Notes: generated from the sequence alone by a model not told the origin. A stretch of 64,000 bases of DNA from Pseudomonas triclosanedens (GCF_026686735.1 NZ_CP113432.1:930001-994000), one strand, 5' to 3'; positions 34,195 through 46,222 are shown, counted from the first letter of the stretch. Numbers and translations: made by a program.

Positions 34195-35379
34195 ATGCTG
34201 TTCGTCCGTCGCTTGCCCGTTGTGCTTGCCGTTGTTGGCTTGCCGGCTCTATTTGCCGCTGCGTTACAGGCTGAGGACAAGCCCGCTGCCGCTGCGCCTC
34301 CCGCGCCGCCGGTGACGGTCGAGGTCGCCCACAGCTCTCCCGTCCCGCTGACCTTCGAGTACTCGGCGCGGACCGCCGGCTACCGCGAGGTGGAGGTTCG
34401 CGCGCAGGTCAGTGGCATCCTGCAGCGCCGCACCTATGAGGAAGGCCGTCCGGTTAAGGAAGGCCAGGTGCTGTTCCGCATCGATCCGCGCCCCTACGAG
34501 GCCGCGTTGGGGCAGGCCAAGGGCTCGCTGGCGCAGACGCAGGCGCGCTATCGACAGACCGAGCGCGACCTCAAGCGTATCCGCGAACTGCAGAAGAAGG
34601 GTTTCGCCAGCGAAAGCGAGCTGGATCGCTACATTTCCGACTTCGAACAGGCCAAGGCGGATGTCGAGGCGGCCAAGGCGAACGTACAGGCCAAGCAGAT
34701 CGACCTCAACTACACCACGGTGACCGCGCCGATCTCCGGCATGGCGAGCAAGGAAACCCGTTCCGAGGGCAGCCTGGTGGCCGCCAACGATCCGAATTCC
34801 AGCCTGCTGACCAAGCTCACCCAGCTCGATCCGGTCTACGTCAACTTCGCCTACCCGGACACCGCCGCCGCCAGCCTCAACGATGGCGTCAAGAGTGGGA
34901 AGCTGGTGCTGCCCAAGGATGGCAAGCTCAGCGCCGAGCTGCGCTTCGGCGACGGCTCCAAGTACCCCATCGACGGTGTGGTCGACTTCACTGACAGCTT
35001 CGTCAACACCGGCACCGGTACGGTGAATGCCCGTGCGGTGGTGCCCAACCCGCAGAACCTGCTGATCCCCGGCCAGTTCGTGCGCATCCTGATCAAGGGC
35101 ATCACCCGCAAGGATTCGGTTACCGTGCCCGAGCGTGCGCTGGCCCAGGGCCCGCGCGGCACCTTCGTTTACGTGGTGGACAAGGACGGTTTCGCCCGCG
35201 TTCGCCAGGTCACCACCGGGCAAACGGTCGACGGCCGATGGATCATCGAGGCCGGCGTGGACGATGGCGACCGGGTGATCGTCGACGGTGTCATCAAGGT
35301 GCGTCCCGATCAGCCGGTGCGGGTCGTGGAAGGCGGCGCGCAGGAGCCTGCGGCCAAACCCGACCAGACCCAGTCGTAA
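34195..35379 (+). CDS. RND efflux periplasmic adaptor (membrane fusion protein)
   Basis: This 394-residue HlyD/AcrA-family adaptor has a signal peptide (RLPVVLAVVGLPALFAAALQAE) but no lipobox cysteine, unlike AcrA or MexA. The order of lipoyl, alpha-hairpin and beta-barrel domains is normal (EVRAQVSGILQRRTYEEGRPVKEGQVLFRIDP; helical hairpin about residues 100-170; NLLIPGQFVRILI). GGAGAGG precedes the ATG at 34195. It forms an operon with the RND pump 12 bases downstream. No outer-membrane factor gene follows, so an OprM-type channel encoded elsewhere is presumably used, as for MexJK. Confidence 0.9.
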   Translation: MLFVRRLPVVLAVVGLPALFAAALQAEDKPAAAAPPAPPVTVEVAHSSPVPLTFEYSARTAGYREVEVRAQVSGILQRRTYEEGRPVKEGQVLFRIDPRPYEAALGQAKGSLAQTQARYRQTERDLKRIRELQKKGFASESELDRYISDFEQAKADVEAAKANVQAKQIDLNYTTVTAPISGMASKETRSEGSLVAANDPNSSLLTKLTQLDPVYVNFAYPDTAAASLNDGVKSGKLVLPKDGKLSAELRFGDGSKYPIDGVVDFTDSFVNTGTGTVNARAVVPNPQNLLIPGQFVRILIKGITRKDSVTVPERALAQGPRGTFVYVVDKDGFARVRQVTTGQTVDGRWIIEAGVDDGDRVIVDGVIKVRPDQPVRVVEGGAQEPAAKPDQTQS

Positions 35380-35391
35380 GGAGCGCCTATC

Positions 35392-38300
35392 GTGATTTCG
35401 CGCTTCTTCATCGAACGTCCAGTGTTCGCGATGGTGATTTCCATCGTGATCCTGCTCGCCGGCCTGGTGGCCATGCGTGCGTTGCCTGTCGCCCAGTACC
35501 CGGAGATCGTGCCGCCGGAGGTCTCGGTGACGGCTTCCTATCCGGGGGCCAGCTCGCAGGTCATCGCCGAAACCGTGGCCGCGCCGCTGGAGCAGGAAAT
35601 CAACGGCGTCGAGGGCATGATCTACCAGTTGTCGAACTCCGACAGCAGTGGCGCCATGAGCCTGACCGTGTACTTCGAGGTAGGCACGGACCCGGACCAG
35701 GCCACCATCGACGTCAACAACAAGGTGCAGGCGGCCCTCGCCAAGTTGCCCGAAGAGGTGCGCCGGCAAGGGGTGCAGGTGGAGAAGAAATCCGCCGACA
35801 TCCTGCAGGTGGTGACCCTGTTCTCGCCGGACAACTCCCGCGATCCGATCTTCATCAGCAACTATGCGTTGATCAACGTGATCGACGACCTGAAGCGGAT
35901 CCCCGGCGTCGGCGACGTCAGCCAGTTCGGTTCCAAGGATTACTCCATGCGCATCTGGCTGCGCCCGGACAAGCTGGCGCAGTACAACCTGACGCCGTCC
36001 GACGTGGTCAGTGCGATCCGCGAGCAGAACTCCCAGTTCGCCGCCGGCAGTTTCGGCCAGCAGCCGATGAATGAGCCGCAGGACTTCACCTACATGGCCA
36101 CGGCCCAGGGGCGCTTCACCGATCCCAAGGAGTTCGAGAACGTCATCCTGCGCAGCGACTCGACCGGCGCCAGCCTGCTGCTCAAGGACGTGGCGCGGGT
36201 CGAGCTGGGGGCGCAGGACTACTCCCTGGTGACCTCCCTGAACGGCCAGCAGAACGCGGCGTTCGGTATCTACCTGCAGCCCGGTGCCAACGCCCTGGAC
36301 ACCGCCCAGGCCGTGCGTGACCACATGGCGGCGCTGGCCAAGCGCTTCCCGCAGGGCATCACCTACAAGATTCCCTACGACACCACCACCTTCGTGAAGG
36401 TCTCCATCGAGGAGGTGGTCCACACCTTCATCGAGGCGCTGATCCTGGTGATGGTGGTGGTCTTCGTCTTCCTGCAGAACATCCGCGCCACGCTGATCCC
36501 GGTGCTGGCTATCCCGGTATCGCTGGTCGGTACCTTTGCCGGCATGTACCTGCTGGGGTTCTCCATCAACCTCCTGTCGCTGTTCGGCATGGTGCTGGCG
36601 ATCGGCATCGTGGTGGACGACGCCATCGTGGTGCTGGAGAACGTCGAGCGGGTGATGCGCACCGAGAAGCTCAGCCCGAAGGAAGCTGCGATCAAGGCGA
36701 TGGAAGAAGTGACCGGGCCGATCATCGCCATCGTGCTCGTACTCTGCGCGGTATTCATTCCGGTCGGCTTCCTCGGCGGCCTGGCCGGCCAGATGTACCA
36801 GCAGTTCGCGATCACCATCGCGGTGTCGGTAGTGATCTCCGGCATCGTCGCCCTGACACTCTCGCCGGCGCTCTGCGCCCTGATCCTCAAGCCCGAGCAC
36901 AAGGAACCAGCGGCGCCGTTCCGCTGGTTCAACCGCACCTTCGAGCGCATCACCAACGGCTATGGCGCGGGCGTGCAGTTCTTCCTCAAACGCGCGGTCC
37001 TGGGCCTGGTGCTGTTCGGCGGCATGATCGGCCTGCTGGTCATCCTGTTCGGCCGGGTGCCTGGCTCGCTGGTGCCCGACGAAGACCAGGGCTACGTGCT
37101 CAACGCCTACTTCCTGCCGCCGGCGGCGTCGCTCAGCCGTACCGAGAAGCTCACCGGCGACGTGACCCAGGAGCTGATGAAGCATCCGGCGGTCGCGGAT
37201 GTGGTGACCTTCGCCGGCTTCGACATCCTCACCTTCGGTACCCGCAGCAACGCCGGCGTGTCCTTCGTCACCCTGAAGGACTGGAAGGAGCGGAACACGC
37301 CGGAGCTGGATGCGCGCAACCTCACCCATGAATTCATGAAGATGGGCGCGGCGCAGGAGGACGGCGTGGTGATGTCCTTCAACCCGCCGCCGATCACCGG
37401 CATGAGTACCACCGGCGGCTTCGAGGCATACATCCAGGACCGCAGCGGTGGCACCTCCGAGCAACTGGAGGGCGTGGTGACGAAATTCCTCGCTGCCGCC
37501 TCCAAGCGCCCCGAGCTGGCTGGGTTGAACACCACCTTCAACGCCAACGTGCCGCAGTACTACATCGACCTGGACCGCACCAAGGCGCGTTCGCTGGGCG
37601 TAGCGATCAATGACGTGTTCACTGCGATGCAGTCCACCTTCGGCAGCTACTACGTCAACGACTTCACCCTGTATGGCCGTACCTGGCAGGTCTCCCTGGA
37701 GTCGGAGCCCGAGTTCCGCCGCAAACCGGAGGACCTGAGCCAGGTATTCGTCCGTGCTTCCACCGGCGACCTGGTCCCGCTGTCGACCCTGGTTTCCGTG
37801 AGACGCACCCTCGGGCCGGACTCCTACGCGCGCTTCAACGTGTTCCCGGCGGCCAAGCTGCTTGGCGGTCCGGCGCCGGGCTACAGCTCCGGCCAGGCAT
37901 TGGCGGCGATGCAGGAAGTGGCCGACCAGGTGCTGGGCGAGGACTACTCGCTGGCCTGGATCGGCTCGGCCTACCAGGAGCTCGCCACCCAGGGTTCGGG
38001 TAGTACCGCGTTCATTTTCGGCCTGGTCCTGGTATTCCTGATCCTGGCGGCCCAGTACGAACGCTGGACACTGCCGCTGGCGGTGGTCACCGCGGTACCC
38101 TTCGCGGTATTCGGGGCGATCCTGGCGATCTGGCTGCGCGGCCTGGACAACGACGTGTACTTCCAGGTGGGCCTGGTGACGCTGATCGGCCTGGCGGCGA
38201 AGAACGCCATCCTGATCATCGAGTTCGCCGTGCTATGCCGTGAGGAACAGGGCATGGGCCCGGTGCAGGCGGCGCTGGAGGCGGCCAAGCTGCGTTTCCG

Positions 38301-38541
38301 CCCGATCGTCATGACCTCGCTGGCCTTCATCCTCGGTTGCGTACCGCTGGCGATCAGCACCGGCGCCGGCTCCGCGAGCCGTCACTCGATCGGTACCGGC
38401 GTGATCGGCGGGATGCTCGCCGCGACCCTGCTGGCGACCTTCCTTATCCCGATGTTCTACATGCTGGTTGAATCGGCCGCAGACAAGCTCGGCAATCGCA
38501 AGAAAGCCAAGCCGGACGACGGCAAGGTGCACGAGGCGTGA
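35392..38541 (+). CDS. RND multidrug efflux transporter (HAE1 family)
   Basis: This 1049-residue inner-membrane pump has twelve predicted helices and two large periplasmic loops. It opens [23 protein letters not shown]. The proton-relay Asp pair is in [18 protein letters not shown] of helix 4. Other RND signatures are [32 protein letters not shown] and [14 protein letters not shown]. It starts at GTG 35392, 8 bases after AAGGAG. With the upstream adaptor it should export hydrophobic drugs across both membranes. I do not assign it to a named Mex system. Confidence 0.93.
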   Translation: MISRFFIERPVFAMVISIVILLAGLVAMRALPVAQYPEIVPPEVSVTASYPGASSQVIAETVAAPLEQEINGVEGMIYQLSNSDSSGAMSLTVYFEVGTDPDQATIDVNNKVQAALAKLPEEVRRQGVQVEKKSADILQVVTLFSPDNSRDPIFISNYALINVIDDLKRIPGVGDVSQFGSKDYSMRIWLRPDKLAQYNLTPSDVVSAIREQNSQFAAGSFGQQPMNEPQDFTYMATAQGRFTDPKEFENVILRSDSTGASLLLKDVARVELGAQDYSLVTSLNGQQNAAFGIYLQPGANALDTAQAVRDHMAALAKRFPQGITYKIPYDTTTFVKVSIEEVVHTFIEALILVMVVVFVFLQNIRATLIPVLAIPVSLVGTFAGMYLLGFSINLLSLFGMVLAIGIVVDDAIVVLENVERVMRTEKLSPKEAAIKAMEEVTGPIIAIVLVLCAVFIPVGFLGGLAGQMYQQFAITIAVSVVISGIVALTLSPALCALILKPEHKEPAAPFRWFNRTFERITNGYGAGVQFFLKRAVLGLVLFGGMIGLLVILFGRVPGSLVPDEDQGYVLNAYFLPPAASLSRTEKLTGDVTQELMKHPAVADVVTFAGFDILTFGTRSNAGVSFVTLKDWKERNTPELDARNLTHEFMKMGAAQEDGVVMSFNPPPITGMSTTGGFEAYIQDRSGGTSEQLEGVVTKFLAAASKRPELAGLNTTFNANVPQYYIDLDRTKARSLGVAINDVFTAMQSTFGSYYVNDFTLYGRTWQVSLESEPEFRRKPEDLSQVFVRASTGDLVPLSTLVSVRRTLGPDSYARFNVFPAAKLLGGPAPGYSSGQALAAMQEVADQVLGEDYSLAWIGSAYQELATQGSGSTAFIFGLVLVFLILAAQYERWTLPLAVVTAVPFAVFGAILAIWLRGLDNDVYFQVGLVTLIGLAAKNAILIIEFAVLCREEQGMGPVQAALEAAKLRFRPIVMTSLAFILGCVPLAISTGAGSASRHSIGTGVIGGMLAATLLATFLIPMFYMLVESAADKLGNRKKAKPDDGKVHEA

Positions 38542-38591
38542 CGTAATGGTGGCCGGGTGTCCTGCCAGTGCCAGGATGCCCGGTCTCCGTT

Positions 38592-38987
38592 TCACGCTGG
38601 AGGGCGGAATACCCAGCGTGCAGACATCCCGTAGTTGACGAGCATTCCCAGCAAACACCCCAGAGCCACTGCTCCGACAGGCCATTCACGGGCCAGGCTC
38701 CAATAGTGCAGCGCCAGCGCGTAGCCCAGACAGTTGACCGTGCCGCCCAGGCTGACAGCAGCCAGATAGCGGAGACCTTCCCGCAACTGCCCGTCGTGAT
38801 GGGAGCGCTTTCCGAAAGTGCGGCGACGGTTGAATCGCCAGGTCACCCAGACCGCGCAGAAAAATGACACGGCGCGGCTTGCGTAGACGCTCAGCCCCTG
38901 CGAGATCAGCAGTTGCAGTACCGTGGCATCCACCATGAAGCCCAGCGTACCGCCCAAGGCGAACAGCGCCAGCCTCTTCAGCTGCAT
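38592..38987 (-). CDS. gtrA: GtrA-family flippase
   Basis: This 131-residue protein with four predicted helices matches the GtrA family, thought to flip undecaprenyl-phosphate-glucose across the inner membrane (LALFALGGTLGFMVDATVLQLL; VTWRFNRRRTFG; GMSARWVF). It is the last gene of a three-gene minus-strand cassette with a bactoprenol glycosyltransferase and a GtrII-type transferase. It starts 7 bases after the gtrB stop. GtrA is usually the first gene in phage-borne cassettes, so the order here is reversed. Confidence 0.9.
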   Translation of the reverse strand: MQLKRLALFALGGTLGFMVDATVLQLLISQGLSVYASRAVSFFCAVWVTWRFNRRRTFGKRSHHDGQLREGLRYLAAVSLGGTVNCLGYALALHYWSLAREWPVGAVALGCLLGMLVNYGMSARWVFRPPA

Positions 38988-38994
38988 CGCTTTT

Positions 38995-39984
38995 TCAGAC
39001 CTCGTCCTGAGTCTGAGGCAGCGCAGAAGATGGACCTCTGCCGTAACGAGCCTGGATGAGGTAGAGCGGACGTTGCTTCGACTCCGTGTAGATGCGCCCT
39101 ACATATTCGCCGACCACGCCGATGCCGATCAGTTGAATGCCGGAGAGCAGCAGGATTGAGGTCAGCAGTGAGGCGTAGCCCGGAACGTCTGCTCCAAAAA
39201 GCAGGGTCCGAATGACGATGAAGCCTGCATACAGTATTGATACCGAGGCGATCAGGGCTCCGAGATACGTCCAGACTCGTAGTGGCAGGGTGCTGAAGCT
39301 GGTGATGCCTTCCAGGGCAAGATTCCAGAGCTTCCAGCCGGAGAACTTGGTAGTGCCGGCTGCTCTTGGGCTGCGGACATAGTCGATGACGGTCGTGCGG
39401 TGCCCAACCCAGGCGAACAGCCCTTTCATGAAGCGATGGCGTTCGGGCAGTGCTTTCAGGGCATCCACCACCTTCCGATCCATCAGGCGAAAATCTCCTA
39501 CATTCTCGGGCAAGGCGACGTCGGAAATGCGGCTGTGCAGCCTGTAGAACCAATGCGCAGTGGAGCGCTTGAGTAGACCGTCCGCACTGCGATCGACTCG
39601 CCGAGCGAGAACGACGTCGTAGCCGTTGCGCCAATGGGCGAGAAACTCCACCAGTAGTTCTGGCGGGTCTTGCAGGTCGGCATCCATCGGCACAACGACG
39701 TCGCCGACGGCTTCGAAGAGCCCAGCCGTCAAGGCTGCCTCCTTGCCGAAGTTTCGGGCAAGGTCGATCACGATGACGTGAGGGTCCCGTTCTGCAAGCT
39801 CGCGCAGGTGGTCGAGTGTTCTATCTCGGCTTCCATCGTTGACGAACACGAGCTCGTAGCCAACCCCCTGCAACGACCGCAATTGGCGTGACACTTCTTC
39901 GTGGAACAGGCCGACCATCGCACTCTCGTTGTAGCAAGGTACGACTAACGAGATGAGTGGGGTGCAGGTCCTAGAGGCAGACAT
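38995..39984 (-). CDS. gtrB: Bactoprenol glucosyltransferase (GtrB)
   Basis: This family 2 glycosyltransferase of about 330 residues has two C-terminal membrane helices. The nucleotide-sugar site is visible in ISLVVPCYNESAMV, FVNDGSRDRTLDHL and the metal-binding VPMDADLQDPPELL; the helices are YLGALIASVSILYAGFIVI and SILLLSGIQLIGIGVVGEY. It makes undecaprenyl-phosphate-glucose for GtrA to flip. Possible starts are ATG 39984 (MSASRTCTPL) or ATG 39993. Both overlap the stop of the upstream gene by 14-23 bases, so translation is coupled. Confidence 0.9.
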   Translation of the reverse strand: MSASRTCTPLISLVVPCYNESAMVGLFHEEVSRQLRSLQGVGYELVFVNDGSRDRTLDHLRELAERDPHVIVIDLARNFGKEAALTAGLFEAVGDVVVPMDADLQDPPELLVEFLAHWRNGYDVVLARRVDRSADGLLKRSTAHWFYRLHSRISDVALPENVGDFRLMDRKVVDALKALPERHRFMKGLFAWVGHRTTVIDYVRSPRAAGTTKFSGWKLWNLALEGITSFSTLPLRVWTYLGALIASVSILYAGFIVIRTLLFGADVPGYASLLTSILLLSGIQLIGIGVVGEYVGRIYTESKQRPLYLIQARYGRGPSSALPQTQDEV

Positions 39985-41443
39985 GGATGACATCGTCCTC
40001 ACGGCTCAATGAGCCAGGCGCTGGCCAATGGGGCGAGTGGGCGCAGCGCGCCACATCTGCTTCGCTCGGATAGACGAACGGCATGTCCTGACCGCTTGCT
40101 TCGCGCAGCAGGCCTTGGATCGCCCAAGGAACGGTGAACGCTGAAGTACCGTGGTCGGGCATGTTTGAGGTCAGCGTTGCTGGGTAGCGCCATCCTTCTG
40201 CGACAAGGCTGACTCGGGGAGTGGCGATACTGGGGAACTGTTCGTGTATCGCCTGGGTGATGAGAAGTGCCTGGCCGAAGTCCCAGCGATTCAGACGCCA
40301 TTGATCGCCAAGCAGTATCGCGCTGTGCTGCGCGAGCCCCCAGCAGACGAACAGCCATCCGACCATCAACGGCCGCATGGCGCGACCACAATTCAGGAGC
40401 GTCAGCATCGCGAGCAGGCCTACGGCGAATCCGGCAGCGCTAGCGGCACGCAATACGGGCCACCACACTTTGGTTAGTGCGAGGGGAAGGATCGATAGCA
40501 ATTGCAGCAGCAGATATACGGCCAGCAACGTCAGGGCGAATACAGGGCGTCGGCGACCGACGCAAAGCCCCCCGATGACCAGCAGCGCACTCTGCGCCTT
40601 GACCAGTAGTCCTGATTCTATGGCAGTCCCGTCGAACAGCAGCTTTCGCAGCAGAGCGAACCCCTGCTCCGTACGCGTGAACAATCCGCTCCACGGCATG
40701 ATCTGTGCCCTGGGATCTCCGGCGTCACTTCCAGCAGGCACCAGCACCGCATTGAGCAGGGCATATCCGAGCAGGGCGAACAGCAACGGCAGAACAAGCG
40801 GCCAGCGGCGCAGGATCTCTTGTAGCGGCCGATTCGTTTCGATGAAGGCACGCTGGACGAGAATTGGCAGGGTAATGCACAGCGCAATACTGATCGCCGG
40901 TTGGTAACAGCCCAGTGCGCCGATCAGTGCTAGTGCCGACAGCAGGTGTGTCCGCCATTGCCGCTGGTCCTCCAGCAGCCGTAACCATCCGCCGAGAAAG
41001 CCGATGAGGAGGAGCACGCAGCAAAGCGTATTCAGCGCAGCCTCGCGAAATGCCAGTAGTGCGGCGAAGAACGGGTGGCAGGCAATGAGTGCGCCACCCA
41101 GGCATGGTATCGCCGGCGAGCGTGGGTTGGGGCACAGCGAGATGGCCGCGAGGCTTGCCAGAATCGCGTATGCGAGCAGCAGGAGGGCGGTGTTCGGAAA
41201 GTAGATATCGCTCCAGTGGAGTCCCATCAGGTGGGTCAAGCGCTGTAACAGGGCCTCGGTATAGCGCCCCTGGCTCAGGTACATCGCCTCACCGGCTTCA
41301 TCGTAGGTGAGCAGGTAGTCATCGGGCGTGAGTGCGGGAAACAGTGCGAATCCCTTGCTGGCCAGCGTTGCAAGCAGGGTGCAGGCGAAAACACGGCGAG
41401 TGAGTTCGTCGGAGGTGGGCTGGTTGGTGGGCGTGGCGTACAT
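39971..41443 (-). CDS. GtrII-type O-antigen glucosyltransferase
   Basis: This 490-residue polytopic inner-membrane protein has about ten to eleven helices. The N-terminal FPALTPDDYLLTYDEAGE contains the acidic pair typical of GtrII/GT-C transferases, which use a lipid-linked sugar in the periplasm. With gtrB and gtrA it completes a cassette that adds a glucosyl branch to O-antigen. The specific linkage is set by this gene and cannot be predicted. Codon use is less GC-rich than in flanking pump genes, in line with horizontal acquisition. It begins at ATG 41443; the 245 bp upstream carry no gene. Confidence 0.82.
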   Translation of the reverse strand: MYATPTNQPTSDELTRRVFACTLLATLASKGFALFPALTPDDYLLTYDEAGEAMYLSQGRYTEALLQRLTHLMGLHWSDIYFPNTALLLLAYAILASLAAISLCPNPRSPAIPCLGGALIACHPFFAALLAFREAALNTLCCVLLLIGFLGGWLRLLEDQRQWRTHLLSALALIGALGCYQPAISIALCITLPILVQRAFIETNRPLQEILRRWPLVLPLLFALLGYALLNAVLVPAGSDAGDPRAQIMPWSGLFTRTEQGFALLRKLLFDGTAIESGLLVKAQSALLVIGGLCVGRRRPVFALTLLAVYLLLQLLSILPLALTKVWWPVLRAASAAGFAVGLLAMLTLLNCGRAMRPLMVGWLFVCWGLAQHSAILLGDQWRLNRWDFGQALLITQAIHEQFPSIATPRVSLVAEGWRYPATLTSNMPDHGTSAFTVPWAIQGLLREASGQDMPFVYPSEADVARCAHSPHWPAPGSLSREDDVIHVCL

Positions 41444-41688
41444 CTCTGAATTGCGCTCGATCTGGACGAAGCGACAATCTTCGCTGGTTGGCGATTGGGA
41501 AATTTCCGCATCGAATGGCGCTATTTCTCGGGTGGGGATGCTTTATCCCGGTTGTTCGAGTTACCAGTGCAGTGGGCGGTGGTATTCTCGCGGGCTTCGG
41601 TGGAACTCGGGGCGGCTTCCGCTACAGATGCATCTGGCGTTGTTTAAGGTCAGCCCCTCTCGTCCCACATGAGTCGACTAGGGACCCC

Positions 41689-42864
41689 ATGAACTTCCGC
41701 ATCCTGCTGATCCTCGGCGCGTTGAGCGCCTTCGGGCCTATGGCCATCGATTTCTATCTGCCCAGTTTCCCGATGCTGGCGCAGGCTTTCGGTACCGATG
41801 TCGAGCATGTACAGCTCAGTCTGTCCGCCTATTTTGCGGGGCTGGCCATCGGGCAACTGCTATACGGGCCGCTGGCTGATCGTTTTGGCCGGCGCCTGCC
41901 GTTGTTGCTTGGGGTAAGTATCTTCACGCTGGCCTCGGTGGCCTGTGCGTTTGCGCCGAGCCTGGAATGGCTGATCGGCGCACGGTTCGTCCAGGCGCTG
42001 GGCGGTTGCGCGGGGATGGTGATTTCCCGCGCGGTGGTGCGCGACCTGTGCGACCCGATTTCCGCCGCCAAGGCGTTCTCGCAATTGATGCTGGTGATGG
42101 GGCTGGCGCCGATCCTTGCGCCGTTGGCGGGGGGAATGCTGCTGAGCCTGTCCGGCTGGCGCTCGATCTTCTACTGCCTGACGGTGTTCAGCGCGCTGGC
42201 GGGCCTGGCGATTGCGCTGTGGTTGCCGGAGACGATTCCGAGCGGGCCGCGGCCGCCGTTGCGCGGGGCGGGGCGGCAGTATCTGGCGCTGTTCGCCGAC
42301 CGTTCGTTCCTCACCTATGCGCTGACCGGCGGCGTGGCTATCGCCGGGATGTTCTCTTACATCGCCGGGTCGCCGTTCGTTTTCATCGAATTGTATGGCG
42401 TGCCGCCCGAGCACTATGGCTGGATCTTCGGCAGCAACGCGGCCGGTTTCATCCTCATGGCGCAGGTGAATGCGCGCTTGCTGCGCTATCGCGGGCCGGG
42501 GTTCTGGCTGCGTCGGGCGGTATGGGTGTATTTCGCCTGTGGTGCGCTGCTGCTGGCCATCACCCTGGCCAGGCCGGCGGAGCTGTGGCCGCTACTGGTC
42601 CCGCTGTTCGGCTGTATCGCCTGCCTGGGCTTCCTGTTGCCCAATGCGTCGGCCTGCGCGATGGCGAGCCAGGGGCGGCATGCCGGAAGCGCGTCGGCGC
42701 TGATGGGCAGTCTGCAGTTCAGCGTTGCGGCTGCGGCGTCGGCATTGGTCGGTGCGCTTCACGACGGCACCGCCCTGCCGATGGCGGTGGTGATCACCGT
42801 GTGTGGCCTGGTGGCCGCGCTGCTGGGGTGGGCGAGCGGTCAGATCACCGGGCGCTCGGCCTGA
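41689..42864 (+). CDS. Bcr/CflA-family MFS drug efflux transporter
   Basis: This 391-residue major facilitator has twelve predicted helices. The family opening ALSAFGPMAIDFYLPSFPMLAQAFG and the loop motif GPLADRFGRRLPLL mark the bicyclomycin/chloramphenicol resistance (Bcr/CflA) group; motif C-like sequence follows in helix 5 (MGLAPILAPLAGGML). The ATG at 41689 is used; a longer frame to 41488 adds non-homologous residues. Its stop lies 6 bp from the end of a small convergent gene. The substrate is unknown. Confidence 0.88.
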   Translation: MNFRILLILGALSAFGPMAIDFYLPSFPMLAQAFGTDVEHVQLSLSAYFAGLAIGQLLYGPLADRFGRRLPLLLGVSIFTLASVACAFAPSLEWLIGARFVQALGGCAGMVISRAVVRDLCDPISAAKAFSQLMLVMGLAPILAPLAGGMLLSLSGWRSIFYCLTVFSALAGLAIALWLPETIPSGPRPPLRGAGRQYLALFADRSFLTYALTGGVAIAGMFSYIAGSPFVFIELYGVPPEHYGWIFGSNAAGFILMAQVNARLLRYRGPGFWLRRAVWVYFACGALLLAITLARPAELWPLLVPLFGCIACLGFLLPNASACAMASQGRHAGSASALMGSLQFSVAAAASALVGALHDGTALPMAVVITVCGLVAALLGWASGQITGRSA

Positions 42865-42870
42865 TCGACC

Positions 42871-43050
42871 TCAGCCGGCAGCGCGCTGTTTCAGCTCCGG
42901 CAGCCTGTGCGGAGCATTCAGGCGCGCTTCCAGAGTGGCGACGAAGCTGCGGGCTTCCAGCTCGCTGCGGAACCTGACGGACTGCTTGTCCAGGCAGACT
43001 TCCCACGGCTGGTTCTTGTTGGCGCTGGACGGGCGAACGAGGATGTTCAT
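42871..43050 (-). CDS. Small conserved hypothetical protein
   Basis: This 59-residue soluble protein (MNILVRPSSANKNQPWEV start, basic and amphipathic LEARSFVATLEARLNAPHRL end) resembles the short DUF2188-like or DNA-binding-adjacent proteins common in Pseudomonas, but I cannot name a family with confidence. The start at 43050 is chosen from the compact N-terminus. It converges on the MFS gene. Confidence 0.55.
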   Translation of the reverse strand: MNILVRPSSANKNQPWEVCLDKQSVRFRSELEARSFVATLEARLNAPHRLPELKQRAAG

Positions 43051-43154
43051 GACTGGGCACCCTGAACGGTCGTTTGAAGGAATTTCAGTGTAGACCCGCC
43101 GTCGGATCTCCAAGGATGCGACCCAGGGTCGCCGACAATCGGCCCGCAACCTTG

Positions 43155-44036
43155 TCAGGCGCCGCCGCGGCCCTGGCTCAGGCGTTTCCGATAGGCGCTG
43201 GGGGAAAGCCCCATGACCTTGCTGAAAAGTCTTGAAAAGTAATAGCTGTCGTCATATCCCACTGCCTGGCTGACCTGGGCGATGCCGCAGCCGCTGCTGT
43301 CGAGCAGTTGGCAGGCGTATTCGATCTTCAGATGCAGGAAGTGCTGGACCGGCGTGCGCCCGGTCTGGGCCCGGTAGCGGTTGACGAAGTGGAACTTGGA
43401 CAGGTTGCAGAAGGCCGCCAACTGGGCTAGTTCCAGGCGCTGATGCAGGTTGTCGCGCATGTAGGCGTGCAGGCCGTCGAGATCCATGCCGGCGTCACGT
43501 ACCGGGCTCAGCAACGGCAACTGGCAGAGCAGGGCGCGCAGCCGGCTGGCGGCGAGAAGGAAGGGTTGGAAGCGATAGCCGCTGTGGCGGGCTTCCAGCA
43601 GTTGAGCGAAACCGCCGACCAGCGCGTGTTGCAGCCCCCAATGGCGGACCGCGCCGTCGCTGTAGCCTGCGGCGCTGCGCAGCCAGTTGGCGCTATCGCC
43701 GCGCAGGTGGACCCAGGAGATGCTCCAGGGGCTGGTCGCGTCGGCCTGGTAGGCGTGGGGTTGCCCTGGAGGCAGCCAGATCAGGTCGCCGCAGCCAACC
43801 GCCTGTTCGTTGTCGCCGGTGCGCAGGCGGCCCTGGCCTTCGCTGCAGTAGATCAGCAGGTGGTCGTCGTGCTGTTCGCGGCTCATCTGGTGGCCGTGGG
43901 CGCGCCGGTAATGGCCCAGTGAGCTGGGGTAGAGGTCGCGGCTCAGCGGGTGGCCGGCGAGCTTCTGCAGCAGTGCCGGCGGCAGCGCCAGGCGCAGGCT
44001 GTCGGGCGGGAGAGGCCAGTCCGAGGTTCTCGACAT
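43155..44036 (-). CDS. AraC-family transcriptional regulator
   Basis: This 293-residue regulator has an N-terminal cupin-like ligand domain (about residues 30-160; LIWLPPGQPHAYQADATSPW) and two C-terminal helix-turn-helix motifs (LELAQLAAFCNLSKFHFVNRYRAQTGRTP; IAQVSQAVGYDDSYYFSRLFSKVMGLSPSAYRK). It is divergent from prpE with 230 bp between starts and probably controls it. In P. aeruginosa the MmsR AraC regulator sits near a PrpE-like gene together with mmsAB; this protein may be its relative, but mmsAB are absent here. The effector is unknown. Confidence 0.87.
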   Translation of the reverse strand: MSRTSDWPLPPDSLRLALPPALLQKLAGHPLSRDLYPSSLGHYRRAHGHQMSREQHDDHLLIYCSEGQGRLRTGDNEQAVGCGDLIWLPPGQPHAYQADATSPWSISWVHLRGDSANWLRSAAGYSDGAVRHWGLQHALVGGFAQLLEARHSGYRFQPFLLAASRLRALLCQLPLLSPVRDAGMDLDGLHAYMRDNLHQRLELAQLAAFCNLSKFHFVNRYRAQTGRTPVQHFLHLKIEYACQLLDSSGCGIAQVSQAVGYDDSYYFSRLFSKVMGLSPSAYRKRLSQGRGGA

Positions 44037-44266
44037 ACGGGTAGCTCGCTCAGCAATTTAATCCAGCAAGACCACAATTTAGTCGATCTCTAGTGCTGTG
44101 TGCCGGTGATAGCTTTGCCTTGCGTGGGGTGTTCTGCCGTTGCCTGCGCAATAAAAGCCGGCTGCTGCCTATATCCGGCCACTGTACGACCAAAGGTTGA
44201 TGGTCGGGTAGCAAAGCCCGGCCATACTCGTTGTTCGACCTCGATAACAACAAATAAGAGGCTCAG

Positions 44267-46165
<1,899 letters not shown>

Positions 46166-46195
46166 TCCCACGCGCCGGCAATGCCGGCGTCTTTC

Positions 46196-46222
46196 CAGGA
46201 CCGCCTCGCGCGGTCCTTTTTT
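46196..46222 (+). terminator. Rho-independent terminator after prpE
   Basis: AGGACCGC pairs with GCGGTCCT around a 5-base loop and is followed by seven T. It lies 30 bases past the prpE stop. Confidence 0.9.

Noticed and set aside
34264..37464. A 1066-codon open frame on the minus strand opposite the RND operon
   Set aside because: It is a shadow of the pump genes, rich in His/Asp/Gln, and has no ribosome site or homology that I recognise.
38542..41688. A prophage or genomic-island boundary at the gtr cassette
   Set aside because: No integrase, tRNA, att-like direct repeats or phage structural genes were found on either side.
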